DNA of 51,972 bases from Streptomyces sp. SID10853 (lineage in GTDB: Bacteria > Actinomycetota > Actinomycetes > Streptomycetales > Streptomycetaceae). A program made the translations under genes and the position numbers. Numbering within the stretch: position 1 is the first letter of the stretch; every line of letters begins with the position of its first letter. This document shows positions 17,317 through 25,651 of the stretch, in pieces. Location of the stretch: contig NZ_JAAGLN010000018.1 of assembly GCF_010548145.1 (NCBI RefSeq), forward strand, positions 1-51,972. The letters run 5' to 3'. Under the pieces are notes generated by a model that was not told where the DNA came from, searched no databases, and saw only the letters and a program-made list of their open reading frames with translations.

Positions 17317-18618
17317 TCAGGGCCGCGGGGGCACGCGCAGTGCCAGGACCGCGATGTCGTCGAAGTGGCCGTCCGTGAGCCGCACCAGCAGTTCGTCGCA
17401 GAAGGTCTCCAGCGGCTCACCCGCCAGACTCGCCGCGTGCTGACGCAGCCTGGTGAAGCCCCTGCCGATGTCCTCACCGGGCCGTTCGATGAGTCCGTCC
17501 GTGTAGAGCAGCAGGGTGGAGCCCGGTTCCAGCACGGCCAGCGCGTCCTCCCGCTCGATGGCCGGATCCACTCCGAGGAGCGGGGCAAGGCCCTCCTCGA
17601 GGAGTCTGCTGCCGTCGGCGGGGCTGGTCAGCACCGGGGGCGGGTGCCCGGCGTTGGTCCAGTGCACGAACCACGGCCCGGTGGGGGGCGTGTAGAGGCG
17701 CGCGATGACGCCGGTGACGAGTTCGATGGAGCTCAGCCCCTGCATCACACCGTCCAGCCTGCGCATCACACCGGCGGGCGAATCGCCGCTGTCGTACGCC
17801 AGCGAGCGCAGCATGTTGCGCAGCTGCCCCATGCCCACGGCCGCGGCGAGATCGTGTCCGACGACGTCTCCGACGGCCAGCACGGTGGAGCCGTCACTCA
17901 GCCGGAAGGCGTCGAACCAGTCACCACCGACTTCGGCCCCCTCCCTGGCGGGCACATACCGTGCGGCGAGTTCCAGGTGCTCGATCCCCGACAGGTCGGG
18001 CAGGAGCGAGAGCTGCAGCTGCTCGGCGGTGCGCAGCTGGACCGCGTACAGCCGGGCGTTCTCGACGGCGAGCCCGGCCCGGTGGCCCAGATCGACCGCG
18101 AGAGAGGTCTCCTCCTCACCGAACGGCTCGGCGGACCCGGTACGGACGAGGCTCAGCGCACCGAACACCTCTCTGCGCACCTGGAGGGGCACGATCAGCA
18201 CCGTCCTGGCATCGAGGGCGCGGTAGAGCTCCAGCTGCGCTGACTGGAGCGTGCCCGCCGGCGCGCGCCCTGCGAAGCCGGTCACCGTCACCGGTCCCGC
18301 GCCGCGCAGCACCCGGGCCAGCGGTGCGGCGAACTCGTCGGACCAGGGCAGGCTCTCCGGCGCGGGCGGCAGCTCACGGCCCGGGTCGCGGTGCACGGCG
18401 GCCAGCCTGCGCACTCCGCCGTCCGCGACGAGGTCCACCACACACGCGTCCGCCACCTGAGGGACGATCAGCCGTGCCAGCCGGTTGAGTGCCTCGTCCG
18501 CGTCGAGGACGCTCGACAGCGCGGTGCTGGCGTCGGCGAGCAGCCGCAGCCGGGCGGTCGCCCGCTCCAGATCCTGTCCGACCGCCGCGAGCCGGTCCTC
18601 CGCGTCGTCTGTGGCCAC
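17317..18618 (-). CDS. GAF-PP2C (SpoIIE-type) serine phosphatase
   Basis: About 433 residues. N-terminal coiled helix (AEDRLAAVGQDLERATARLRLL), GAF domain (~residues 30-190), then a PPM/SpoIIE phosphatase domain with LQLSLLPDLSG, the metal motif GGDWFDAF, VGDVVGHDLAAA, WTNAGHPPP and LLYTDGLIER. These enzymes dephosphorylate anti-anti-sigma factors in partner-switch stress systems. All phosphatase acidic residues appear present. The start is uncertain: GTG 18618 or GTG 18636; the longer upstream frame overlaps the next gene. Neither an anti-sigma nor anti-anti-sigma gene is adjacent, so its partner is elsewhere. Confidence 0.88.
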   Translation of the reverse strand: MATDDAEDRLAAVGQDLERATARLRLLADASTALSSVLDADEALNRLARLIVPQVADACVVDLVADGGVRRLAAVHRDPGRELPPAPESLPWSDEFAAPLARVLRGAGPVTVTGFAGRAPAGTLQSAQLELYRALDARTVLIVPLQVRREVFGALSLVRTGSAEPFGEEETSLAVDLGHRAGLAVENARLYAVQLRTAEQLQLSLLPDLSGIEHLELAARYVPAREGAEVGGDWFDAFRLSDGSTVLAVGDVVGHDLAAAVGMGQLRNMLRSLAYDSGDSPAGVMRRLDGVMQGLSSIELVTGVIARLYTPPTGPWFVHWTNAGHPPPVLTSPADGSRLLEEGLAPLLGVDPAIEREDALAVLEPGSTLLLYTDGLIERPGEDIGRGFTRLRQHAASLAGEPLETFCDELLVRLTDGHFDDIAVLALRVPPRP

Positions 18619-18688
18619 ACCGCCAGTCTGCACGAGACGTACCGGGCCACCACCGGGGACGCCGCGGAAGAAGGAGCCAGCGGGAGGG

Positions 18689-19519
18689 TCACATACGCCC
18701 CTGCCAGGAGACCGACGAGTTGATGGTCGGGCTGGAGTTCGCGTCCCACTGGTTGAGGATGCCGTCCCAGTCGTGCATCGGACCGGTGGTGAAGTCGGCG
18801 AGCGGCGGCTGCTGGTCCCAGGGGTTCTGCTGGTGGACCTGCTGGTGCTGGGCCGGGTGGTACCACTGCTGGGAGGGTGCGGCGGCGGCAGCCTCGGCGC
18901 CGGACCGGCGGTGGCGCCCCGACCGGTCGGGGGGAGGCGCCGCATAGGTGAGATGGCCCTGGGTCTCCAGATAGCGCGCCCTGGCGACCAGATGCGCCAG
19001 GTCGAGACCGAGCTCGTTGGCCAGTACGGAGAGGTCGACCCCGGTGCTCCAGGCACCGACGAGAACGGCGTCGACGGCAGGGGACGCGGCGGGTTCCTGA
19101 ACCGGCTCCTCGGGAACGGGAGGGACGCCGGGAGCCTGGGCGGGGCGCGGCGCGGGGATGGTGGCACGGAACTGCTGGGCGGCCTCGGGCGCCTGCTGCG
19201 TCTGGTTGGCGTCGCCGCAGTCAACCGGGGGCGGCTCGGGATGCTCGGGAGTGTGCTCCGCCAGGAGCGCCTGGGCCACCGCGCGGGCGTCGTCCTTGCC
19301 CACGGTGCGCCGGGCGATGCGTACCTCGCGTTCCGGGAGTCCGAGCAGCCCCGCGACGGTGCTGTCGCTCCCCAGCGTCACCGCGAACGCGGCGAGCGTC
19401 CGCGTACGCACCGCGTGTCCCTCGTCCAGCGCCCCCTGGGCACGGCGCACCTCTTCGTCATTGGCGCAGAACGCCTGTGCCAGCACAGCATGGCGCTCCC
19501 ACAGCTCCCTTGGATCCAT
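18689..19519 (-). CDS. Hypothetical protein with two helix-turn-helix-like segments
   Basis: 276 residues, no signal peptide or membrane span. Residues ~40-85 (LGSDSTVAGLLGLPEREVRIARR) and ~165-195 (LSVLANELGLDLAHLVARARYLETQGHL) both look like HTH or winged-helix pieces, separated by a Pro/Gln/Glu-rich linker (~95-150). The last 70 residues are Gln/His/Trp-rich and end in NSSPTINSSVSWQGRM. I infer a DNA-binding or regulatory protein conserved in Streptomyces but cannot assign a family. AT-rich DNA at 19540-19605 is its promoter region. Confidence 0.75.
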   Translation of the reverse strand: MDPRELWERHAVLAQAFCANDEEVRRAQGALDEGHAVRTRTLAAFAVTLGSDSTVAGLLGLPEREVRIARRTVGKDDARAVAQALLAEHTPEHPEPPPVDCGDANQTQQAPEAAQQFRATIPAPRPAQAPGVPPVPEEPVQEPAASPAVDAVLVGAWSTGVDLSVLANELGLDLAHLVARARYLETQGHLTYAAPPPDRSGRHRRSGAEAAAAAPSQQWYHPAQHQQVHQQNPWDQQPPLADFTTGPMHDWDGILNQWDANSSPTINSSVSWQGRM

Positions 19520-19648
19520 GGCTGGATCAACGCTGGATTGCCCGTTTTGAAACGACTTAACGTTGAATTACACCGAAGAGGGTAAATCACAGCTTATCGT
19601 TCTGTCCGTGGGGAGTTACTCCGACGGGCGGTGGTCGTTACCCCCGTC

Positions 19649-20017
19649 ATGAACGCACGCGCGCCCGCCACCACCACAGCCAGAGGTTCAGCGGTCTTCA
19701 TCCCGCCTCCCGCCCAGGCCCCGCTGCTCCCCACGCCGCAGCCGGTGGCACCTCAAGGCCCTCCCCCGTCAACGGGAAGGCATGCTGGCGCTTACTCATT
19801 CGGCCGAACGGACTCCAGGACACCGCTGTACTCGGAGCTGGCCGCCCAGTGGACAGCACGCGGCGCCACGGTACCGGGTGCCCCCGACCCGGAGTGGCAG
19901 CGCCTGGTCTCGTACGACGCTCTCATCGTCGAAGTCGAGTCCGTCCTGCGGGACTTGCGCCCCCACCGGGCTCCGGAGACCCGGCTGCTGCCCGGCCGGG
20001 CGGCGCCCGGCACCTGA
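19649..20017 (+). CDS. Small hypothetical protein
   Basis: 122 residues from ATG 19649 (GTG 19631 is an alternative). The first ~45 residues are Pro/Ala-rich and disordered; residues ~50-110 (TPLYSELAAQWTARGATVPGAPDPEWQRLVSY then an acidic helix EVESVLRDL) look folded. No signal peptide, no recognised domain. Divergent from the HTH-like gene at 18689-19519; the two share a 129-bp gap and might be regulated together. Confidence 0.6.
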   Translation: MNARAPATTTARGSAVFIPPPAQAPLLPTPQPVAPQGPPPSTGRHAGAYSFGRTDSRTPLYSELAAQWTARGATVPGAPDPEWQRLVSYDALIVEVESVLRDLRPHRAPETRLLPGRAAPGT

Positions 20018-20067
20018 CCCCGACAGGGACACAGGGGACAGGCCACCGGCCGTACGGCAGCGCTCGG

Positions 20068-20146
20068 TTCCGGGCCCTCGGCGAGGAGGGCCCGGAACAG
20101 GGAGTACGCGGCACCCGGCGGGCCGTGCCGGTCACAGCCCGCCGGG
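20068..20146. terminator. Two hairpins between convergent genes
   Basis: A perfect 12-bp stem with a 6-nt loop (20068-20079 with 20086-20097), then a 10-bp stem (20114-20123 with 20137-20146). They separate the small hypothetical gene from the convergent DUF305 gene and probably serve both. Confidence 0.8.
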
Positions 20147-20184
20147 CACGGAGCGGGGCTCAGAGGCGGTCGAGGCGGCGGGGC

Positions 20185-20838
20185 TCAGAGCCGGTCGAGG
20201 ATCTTGCGCATCCTGGCGACTTCGGCCCGCTGGTCCTTCGCCACGGCGACAGCGAGCTTCCTGGCCGCGGGATTGCGGCCCTTCTTCTGCTCGTCATCGG
20301 CCATCGTGATCGCGCCCTCGTGGTGGCCGATCATCATCTCGGTGAACCTCTTGTCGAAGTCCTTGCCCTTCGCGGCCTTGAGTCCGGTCATGTCCTTGGC
20401 GGTCATCATGCCCGGCATGGCCGAATCACTGCCGTGGTCCATGCCCGGCATGCTGTGGTCCATGGACGGCGACGCCGGCTTGCCCCACGACGACAGCCAG
20501 CCCTGCATCGTGTTGATCTCGGGGCCCTGAGCCTTCTCGATGTCGGCGGCCAGGCTCTTGATCTCCTGGTCCGATGCCCGGCCGTCGGCAAGTTTCGCCA
20601 TCGATACGGCCTGCTGGTGGTGCGGGATCATCATCTGCGCGAACGTCACGTCCGCTGCGTCGAAGTTCCCCGCAGCCGAGGCGGAAGCACTGCTTCCGTG
20701 GTGCGTACCGGACGCGGACGATTCCTTGCCGCCGGAGCCGCCGGAGCCGCAGGCCGCGAGTCCCAGCGCGAGAGCGGTGACGACACCGGCGGCCACGCCG
20801 GCGCGGCGGCGTGCGGAGGAGTACGAGTGAACAGACAT
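20185..20838 (-). CDS. DUF305 lipoprotein, metal-associated
   Basis: 217 residues. Lipoprotein signal: basic start, hydrophobic helix and lipobox LAACGS (Cys30), then a Ser/His-rich linker and two DUF305 (ferritin-like helical) repeats with FAQMMIPHHQQAVSMA and FTEMMIGHHEGAITMA; both MMIxHH motifs are intact. A Met/His-rich segment (MDHSMPGMDHGSDSAMPGM) between the repeats is typical of copper-binding periplasmic proteins. Anchored outside the cell. It lies downstream of DUF6153, in a block with CDF, CopZ and CopA, so a role in copper or silver handling is the inference. Confidence 0.9.
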   Translation of the reverse strand: MSVHSYSSARRRAGVAAGVVTALALGLAACGSGGSGGKESSASGTHHGSSASASAAGNFDAADVTFAQMMIPHHQQAVSMAKLADGRASDQEIKSLAADIEKAQGPEINTMQGWLSSWGKPASPSMDHSMPGMDHGSDSAMPGMMTAKDMTGLKAAKGKDFDKRFTEMMIGHHEGAITMADDEQKKGRNPAARKLAVAVAKDQRAEVARMRKILDRL

Positions 20839-20937
20839 GGCGGGGTCTTTCCGGGTGGGCGCGCCGCATGGCGCGCGGGTGGGCGGGAACCGTTGCCAGA
20901 AGCCCTGGCCGTACCGGCCAGGTCCGGCGCGGTCCTG

Positions 20938-21396
20938 TCACGCCCGCGCGATACACACCTGCAGCAGCAGACTCCGCCCGCTTCTCGGCGGCCCTCTTCG
21001 GCCGGTGCGGCCCGGGAGCAGCGGCCGGCCGCTCAGCGCCCCGGCCGCCAGGAGTGCGATACCGGACGCCCCGCCGAGACCCGCGGGCTCGAGCAGGGTG
21101 TGGTCGCGTGCGGGGGTCGACACACAGACCGCCCCGCGCATCTCCGACTCGGGGCCGGCCCGGAACGCGGAACCGGAGTGAGCCGTGACCGGACGGTCGG
21201 CCCCGGCCTCGGGCGTCATCGCGGAATGGCCGTGGCCTCCGGGCATGACAGCCGCCGCGGAGGCCGCGGCGGACACCCCGTGGCAGCCGCCGGCCGCGGA
21301 GGCCGGGGCGCCGTGCATCAGGAACAGGCCGAAGAGCAGCGCGCACACCACGGCCGGCCGGGCCATGACCCGTCCGCGTGCGGCTGCGCTGCTCAC
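20938..21396 (-). CDS. DUF6153-like small membrane/secreted protein
   Basis: About 152 residues from GTG 21396 with GGGGAG upstream; the longer frame lacks this support. N-terminal hydrophobic segment with a signal-like VVCALLFGLFLMHGAPASAAGG, then a His/Met-containing stretch (MPGGHGHSAM), and a second hydrophobic helix near residue 110. This matches the DUF6153 pattern common in Streptomyces beside copper genes; function unknown. Probably co-transcribed with the DUF305 gene 99 bp downstream and driven from the box at 21468-21486. Confidence 0.7.
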   Translation of the reverse strand: MSSAAARGRVMARPAVVCALLFGLFLMHGAPASAAGGCHGVSAAASAAAVMPGGHGHSAMTPEAGADRPVTAHSGSAFRAGPESEMRGAVCVSTPARDHTLLEPAGLGGASGIALLAAGALSGRPLLPGRTGRRGPPRSGRSLLLQVCIARA

Positions 21397-21467
21397 CCGA
21401 CTCCCCGCTCTGCGTGTTCCGGTGTTCCGGGTGCCTGGTACTCCAGGACCGTCACCGTTCGGCCGAC

Positions 21468-21486
21468 GATACCCCGGCGTGGTATC
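21468..21486. promoter_or_regulatory. CsoR-type box upstream of DUF6153-DUF305
   Basis: GATACC-N7-GGTATC, 72 bp before the DUF6153 start. The inner 17 bp fit ATACC-N7-GGTAT, the same arrangement as the box before copZ. Confidence 0.6.
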
Positions 21487-21596
21487 GGGCGCCCGGCCGG
21501 GCCCTCTCCCCCATGCCTGGCGGGTGGCGCGCCGACCCGCCGGCCGGGCACTGTGCACGGTGCGCCGGCCCAGCCGTTATCGACACTGGTAACCGA

Positions 21597-21621
21597 CATC
21601 GGTGCAGCCTTTGCACCGATG
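21597..21621. promoter_or_regulatory. 25-bp inverted repeat before the CDF exporter
   Basis: Perfect 10-bp arms CATCGGTGCA and TGCACCGATG around a 5-bp spacer, 49 bp before the CDF start. Position suits an operator for a metal-sensing repressor (ArsR/CzrA or Zur-like), or a leader hairpin. Confidence 0.65.
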
Positions 21622-21670
21622 GCCCGTACTGAGGTTCACTGCCCGTCTGCGACCGCACAGGGGGCATCAC

Positions 21671-22690
21671 GTGAGCAGCCACGATCACCACCATCCGGGC
21701 TCGGGCGACCACGGGCACAGCCACGGCGTGGCCCAGGACGCGGACCGCCGCTGGCTGGGCGGCGCCCTCACCCTGATCCTCGTCTTCATGGCCGGGGAAG
21801 TCGCCGTCGGGCTGGCCTCGCACTCCCTCGCCCTGCTCTCCGACGCGGCCCATATGCTCACCGACGCCGCGTCCATCGTCCTGGCGCTCGTCGCGATGCG
21901 GCTGGCCGCCCGCCCCGCCAGGGGCGGCTACACCTTCGGCCTCAAGCGCGCCGAGATCCTCTCCGCCCAGGCCAACGGCATCACCCTGCTCGTACTCGCC
22001 GCATGGCTGGCCTACGAAGCGGCGCGACGCCTGATCGACCCTCCCCCGGTCACCGGTGGACCGGTCCTGGTCACGGCGCTCGTCGGAGTCGCCGTCAATC
22101 TCCTCGCCGCCTGGTGCATCTCCAGGGCCAACCGCACGAGCCTCAACGTCGAGGGCGCCTACCAGCACATCCTGACCGACCTGTACGGCTTCATCGCCAC
22201 CGCGGTCGCCGGTGTAGTGGTGCTGACCACCGGGTTCGCCAGGGCCGACGCCATCGCGACGCTGGTCGTGGTGGCCCTCATGGTGCGTGCAGGCGCCGGG
22301 CTCGCCCGGGCGTCGGGCCGTATCTTCCTGGAAGCCGCCCCGGCGGGCACCGACCCCGACATCCTCGGCGACCAGCTCGCGGCGCAGGACGGGGTCGTGG
22401 AGGTGCACGATCTGCACGTCTGGCAGATCAGCTCCGAGCAGACCGCCCTGTCCGCCCATGTGCTGGTCACCCCGGCCGGTGACTGCCACGCCGTGCGCCG
22501 CGGTCTCGAACGGCTCCTGGCGGACCAGTGGAACATCACCCACACCACCCTCCAGGTCGACCACGCCCATACGGCCGCCGCCGTACAGGACCTCACCATC
22601 GGCGCCGCTCCACCGTCCGCCGCCCGCTCCGCGGCGCACTGCGAGGACGCCCACGGGCCCACGCACCACGCGGGGCCGCACGATCACTGA
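21671..22690 (+). CDS. CDF-family cation efflux protein
   Basis: 339 residues from GTG 21671 (GGGGG-rich site upstream). His-rich N-terminus (SHDHHHPGSGDHGHSH), six spans, the metal-site motifs HSLALLSDAAHMLTD (helix 2) and HILTDLYGF (helix 5), and a cytoplasmic C-terminal domain with VHDLHVWQISS; a His-rich tail follows. Typical CzcD/ZitB-like zinc (also Cd, Co) exporter using the proton gradient. Lies between the DUF305/DUF6153 pair and copZ-copA, with its own inverted repeat, so it is likely regulated separately from copper. Confidence 0.93.
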   Translation: MSSHDHHHPGSGDHGHSHGVAQDADRRWLGGALTLILVFMAGEVAVGLASHSLALLSDAAHMLTDAASIVLALVAMRLAARPARGGYTFGLKRAEILSAQANGITLLVLAAWLAYEAARRLIDPPPVTGGPVLVTALVGVAVNLLAAWCISRANRTSLNVEGAYQHILTDLYGFIATAVAGVVVLTTGFARADAIATLVVVALMVRAGAGLARASGRIFLEAAPAGTDPDILGDQLAAQDGVVEVHDLHVWQISSEQTALSAHVLVTPAGDCHAVRRGLERLLADQWNITHTTLQVDHAHTAAAVQDLTIGAAPPSAARSAAHCEDAHGPTHHAGPHDH

Positions 22691-22758
22691 TCCCACAGGA
22701 GCGGCAGGGACGGCGTACGGGCCGCTCCGCCCGCAGCGGTGACCCGGCAGGCGAGGGA

Positions 22759-22775
22759 ATACCCCCCTTGGGTAT
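22759..22775. promoter_or_regulatory. CsoR box upstream of copZ
   Basis: ATACCCCCCTTGGGTAT, a 17-bp ATACC-N7-GGTAT palindrome 88 bp before copZ. This matches the known actinobacterial CsoR operator type that derepresses copZA with Cu(I). No csoR gene is in the window. Confidence 0.82.
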
Positions 22776-22863
22776 GGTGTTCCTGTCTTCGGGAAGACGG
22801 GTGCGCAAGGTGCGACCCTGCTCCACCCGACTGCCCGCTCACAGCGATCCTAAGGAAGATGCG

Positions 22864-23130
22864 ATGACCTCCCAGCCAGACTCCCGCTCCGGTGCCGCGG
22901 CCGACGTCGCGGCCGGCCCCCTCACCACCACGTACCAGGTGTCGGGCATGACCTGCGGCCACTGCGAAGGCGCGGTCTCGGAGGAGATCTCGGCGATCGC
23001 CGGAGTGACCTCGGTGGAGGCCGTGTCCGCCACCGGCCGGGTCACGGTCATCTCATCGGCGGCACTGGACGACGAAGCCGTCCGCGCCGCCGTCGACGAG
23101 GCGGGCTACGAGCTCGCCGGCCGTCTCTGA
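22864..23130 (+). CDS. copZ: Copper chaperone CopZ
   Basis: 88 residues; ATG with AAGGAAG upstream. A ~20-residue polar N-terminal extension precedes a single HMA domain with the Cu(I) motif GMTCGHC (Cys31 and Cys34) and the C-terminal VRAAVDEAGYEL. Delivers Cu(I) to CopA. Located 111 bp upstream of copA in the CsoR-controlled unit. Confidence 0.95.
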   Translation: MTSQPDSRSGAAADVAAGPLTTTYQVSGMTCGHCEGAVSEEISAIAGVTSVEAVSATGRVTVISSAALDDEAVRAAVDEAGYELAGRL

Positions 23131-23241
23131 CGTTCCGTCCCGCCCGGGGCCGCTCCGTCCCGGGCCTGGGATTCCACTCCGGTCCTTACCGCCCCGCTCA
23201 TACGGAAGCCGTACGCACCGGACTCCCCCAGGAGACACGCA

Positions 23242-25500
23242 ATGACCACTACGGCTCACCAGGAACCGGTGGCTCCGGCCGCCGAAGTCGAGCTCTCCAT
23301 CGGCGGGATGACCTGCGCGTCGTGTGCGGCGCGCGTCGAGAAGAAGCTCAACCGGCTGGACGGCGTCACCGCCACGGTCAACTTCGCCACGGAGAAGGCC
23401 AAGGTCTCGTACGGCGAGGGCATGGACGTCGCGGACCTGATCGCCACCGTCGAGAGAACCGGCTACACCGCCGAGGAGCCCGCGCCGCCCGCGGCCGAGG
23501 AGCGCACGGAGACCGGACCGCCGGCGGACGACGGTGAGCCGGTCGCGCTCCGGCAGCGGCTGCTCGTCTCCCTGACCCTCTCCGTACCCGTCGTCCTGAT
23601 GGCGATGGTGCCGGTCCTGCAGTTCGACAACTGGCAGTGGCTCTCCCTGACGCTCGCCGCCCCCGTCGTGGTCTGGGGCGCGCTGCCGTTCCACCGGGCC
23701 GCCTGGACCAACGCCCGGCACGGCGCCGCCACCATGGACACCCTGGTCTCCATCGGCACGCTGGCCGCGCTCGGCTGGTCGCTGTGGGCCCTGTTCTTCG
23801 GCACGGCCGGAATGACGGGGATGCGGCACGGGTTCGAGTTCACCGTGTCGCGCGCCGACGGATCGTCCTCCATCTATCTGGAGGCCGCGGCCGGAGTCAC
23901 CACGTTCATCCTCGCCGGGCGCTATCTGGAGGCGAAGTCCAAGCGGAAGGCGGGCGCCGCACTGCGTGCGCTGCTGGAGCTGGGCGCCAAGGACGTGACC
24001 GTGCTCAGGGACGGCCGCGAGTCCCGGGTCCCGGTCGCCGCACTGGTCGTGGGCGACCGCTTCGTCGTACGCCCCGGGGAGAAGATCGCAGCCGACGGCA
24101 CCGTGATCGACGGGGCGTCGGCCGTCGACGCCTCGACGCTGACCGGTGAGTCGGTGCCGGTCGATGTACGGACGGGCGATCCCGTCACCGGGGCCACCGT
24201 GAACGTCTCGGGCCGGCTGGTCGTCGAGGCCACCCGGGTCGGCGCCGACACCCAGCTGTCCCGGATGGCGCGGCTGGTCGAGGAGGCCCAGAACGGCAAG
24301 GCAGAGGTGCAGCGCCTCGCCGACCGGATCTCCGGCGTCTTCGTGCCCGTCGTCCTCGTCATCGCGCTGGGCACGCTGCTGACCTGGCTGGTCACGACCG
24401 GGGATGCGACCGCCGCGTTCACCGCGGCCGTCGCCGTACTGATCATCGCCTGCCCGTGCGCCCTGGGCCTGGCCACCCCGACCGCACTGATGGTCGGGAC
24501 GGGGCGCGGCGCGCAGCTGGGCATCCTGATCAAGGGCCCGGAGGTCCTGGAGTCCACCCGCCGGGTCGACACCGTCGTACTCGACAAGACCGGCACCGTC
24601 ACGACCGGGCGGATGGCCCTCCAGGACGCCCTCACCGCGCCGGGCGTCGGCGAGAAGGAACTGCTGCGGCTGGCCGGCGCGCTGGAGCACGCCTCCGAGC
24701 ACCCCATCGCCCAGGCCATCGCGGCGGGCGCCGGAGAGCTGGCCGGTCCACTCCCCGTGGCCGAGAACTTCGAGAACGTCGCCGGGCTCGGCGTCCAGGG
24801 CATCGTTGACGGGCACGCCGTGCTCGTCGGCCGGGAGAAGCTGCTGGCCGAGTGGGCCATCGCGCTGCCGGCCGGGCTCGCGGACGCGAAAGCCGCGGCG
24901 GAGGCCGACGGGCGCACAGCGGTCGTCGTGGCCTGGGACGGCGAGGCCCGGGGCGTGCTCACCGTCGCCGACGCCATCAAGGAGACCAGCGCCGAAGCGG
25001 TCGCCAGGCTGCGGGCGCTCGGCCTCACCCCCGTACTGCTGACCGGCGACAACAGGGCGGTGGCCGAGTCGGTGGGCCGCGCCGTCGGTATCGACGAGAT
25101 CATCGCCGAGGTACTGCCGCAGGACAAGGTGGACGTCATCAGGCGGCTGCAGGGCGAAGGCCGTTCGGTGGCGATGGTCGGCGACGGCGTGAACGACGCG
25201 GCCGCACTGGCCACCGCCGATCTGGGCCTGGCGATGGGCACGGGCACGGACGCGGCCATCGAGGCCGGGGATCTGACGCTGGTACGGGGCGATCTGCGCG
25301 TGGCGGCGGACGCGATCCGGCTCTCGCGCAGGACCCTCGGCACCATCAGGGGAAATCTGTTCTGGGCCTTCGGCTACAACGTGGCGGCCCTGCCGCTCGC
25401 CGCGGCCGGGCTGCTCAACCCGATGATCGCCGGGGCCGCCATGGCCTTCTCCTCGGTCTTCGTGGTCACCAACAGCCTGCGGCTGCGCTCTTTCAAGTAG
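23242..25500 (+). CDS. copA: Copper-exporting P1B-type ATPase CopA
   Basis: 752 residues. One N-terminal HMA domain (~10-78) with GMTCASC, eight spans, the CPC transport site ([12 protein letters not shown]), phosphorylation motif DKTGT, the P1B-specific HP dipeptide ([10 protein letters not shown]) and hinge [11 protein letters not shown]1B-1 Cu(I) efflux pump of the cytoplasmic membrane. GTG-free, ATG start with AGGAGA. Follows copZ and shares its promoter. Nothing unusual in length or motifs; a hairpin follows. Confidence 0.96.
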   Translation: MTTTAHQEPVAPAAEVELSIGGMTCASCAARVEKKLNRLDGVTATVNFATEKAKVSYGEGMDVADLIATVERTGYTAEEPAPPAAEERTETGPPADDGEPVALRQRLLVSLTLSVPVVLMAMVPVLQFDNWQWLSLTLAAPVVVWGALPFHRAAWTNARHGAATMDTLVSIGTLAALGWSLWALFFGTAGMTGMRHGFEFTVSRADGSSSIYLEAAAGVTTFILAGRYLEAKSKRKAGAALRALLELGAKDVTVLRDGRESRVPVAALVVGDRFVVRPGEKIAADGTVIDGASAVDASTLTGESVPVDVRTGDPVTGATVNVSGRLVVEATRVGADTQLSRMARLVEEAQNGKAEVQRLADRISGVFVPVVLVIALGTLLTWLVTTGDATAAFTAAVAVLIIACPCALGLATPTALMVGTGRGAQLGILIKGPEVLESTRRVDTVVLDKTGTVTTGRMALQDALTAPGVGEKELLRLAGALEHASEHPIAQAIAAGAGELAGPLPVAENFENVAGLGVQGIVDGHAVLVGREKLLAEWAIALPAGLADAKAAAEADGRTAVVVAWDGEARGVLTVADAIKETSAEAVARLRALGLTPVLLTGDNRAVAESVGRAVGIDEIIAEVLPQDKVDVIRRLQGEGRSVAMVGDGVNDAAALATADLGLAMGTGTDAAIEAGDLTLVRGDLRVAADAIRLSRRTLGTIRGNLFWAFGYNVAALPLAAAGLLNPMIAGAAMAFSSVFVVTNSLRLRSFK

Positions 25501-25531
25501 CCACGGCGGTACGGCGATCCGTCGGGCCCCG

Positions 25532-25557
25532 CCCGGCGCGGCACCCGCTGCGCCGGG
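25532..25557 (+). terminator. Terminator after copA
   Basis: CCCGGCGC (25532-25539) pairs with 25550-25557 across a 10-nt loop and is followed by GGTTTCTCC, the only T-run in the gap. Confidence 0.65.
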
Positions 25558-25651
25558 GGTTTCTCCATGACAGTGGCCACTCCTGTCCCGTCCGTCCTCC
25601 CCGGAACCGTTTCGCCTGAGGGAAGCCGCACCCTTGGATAGCCTGCTGGTC

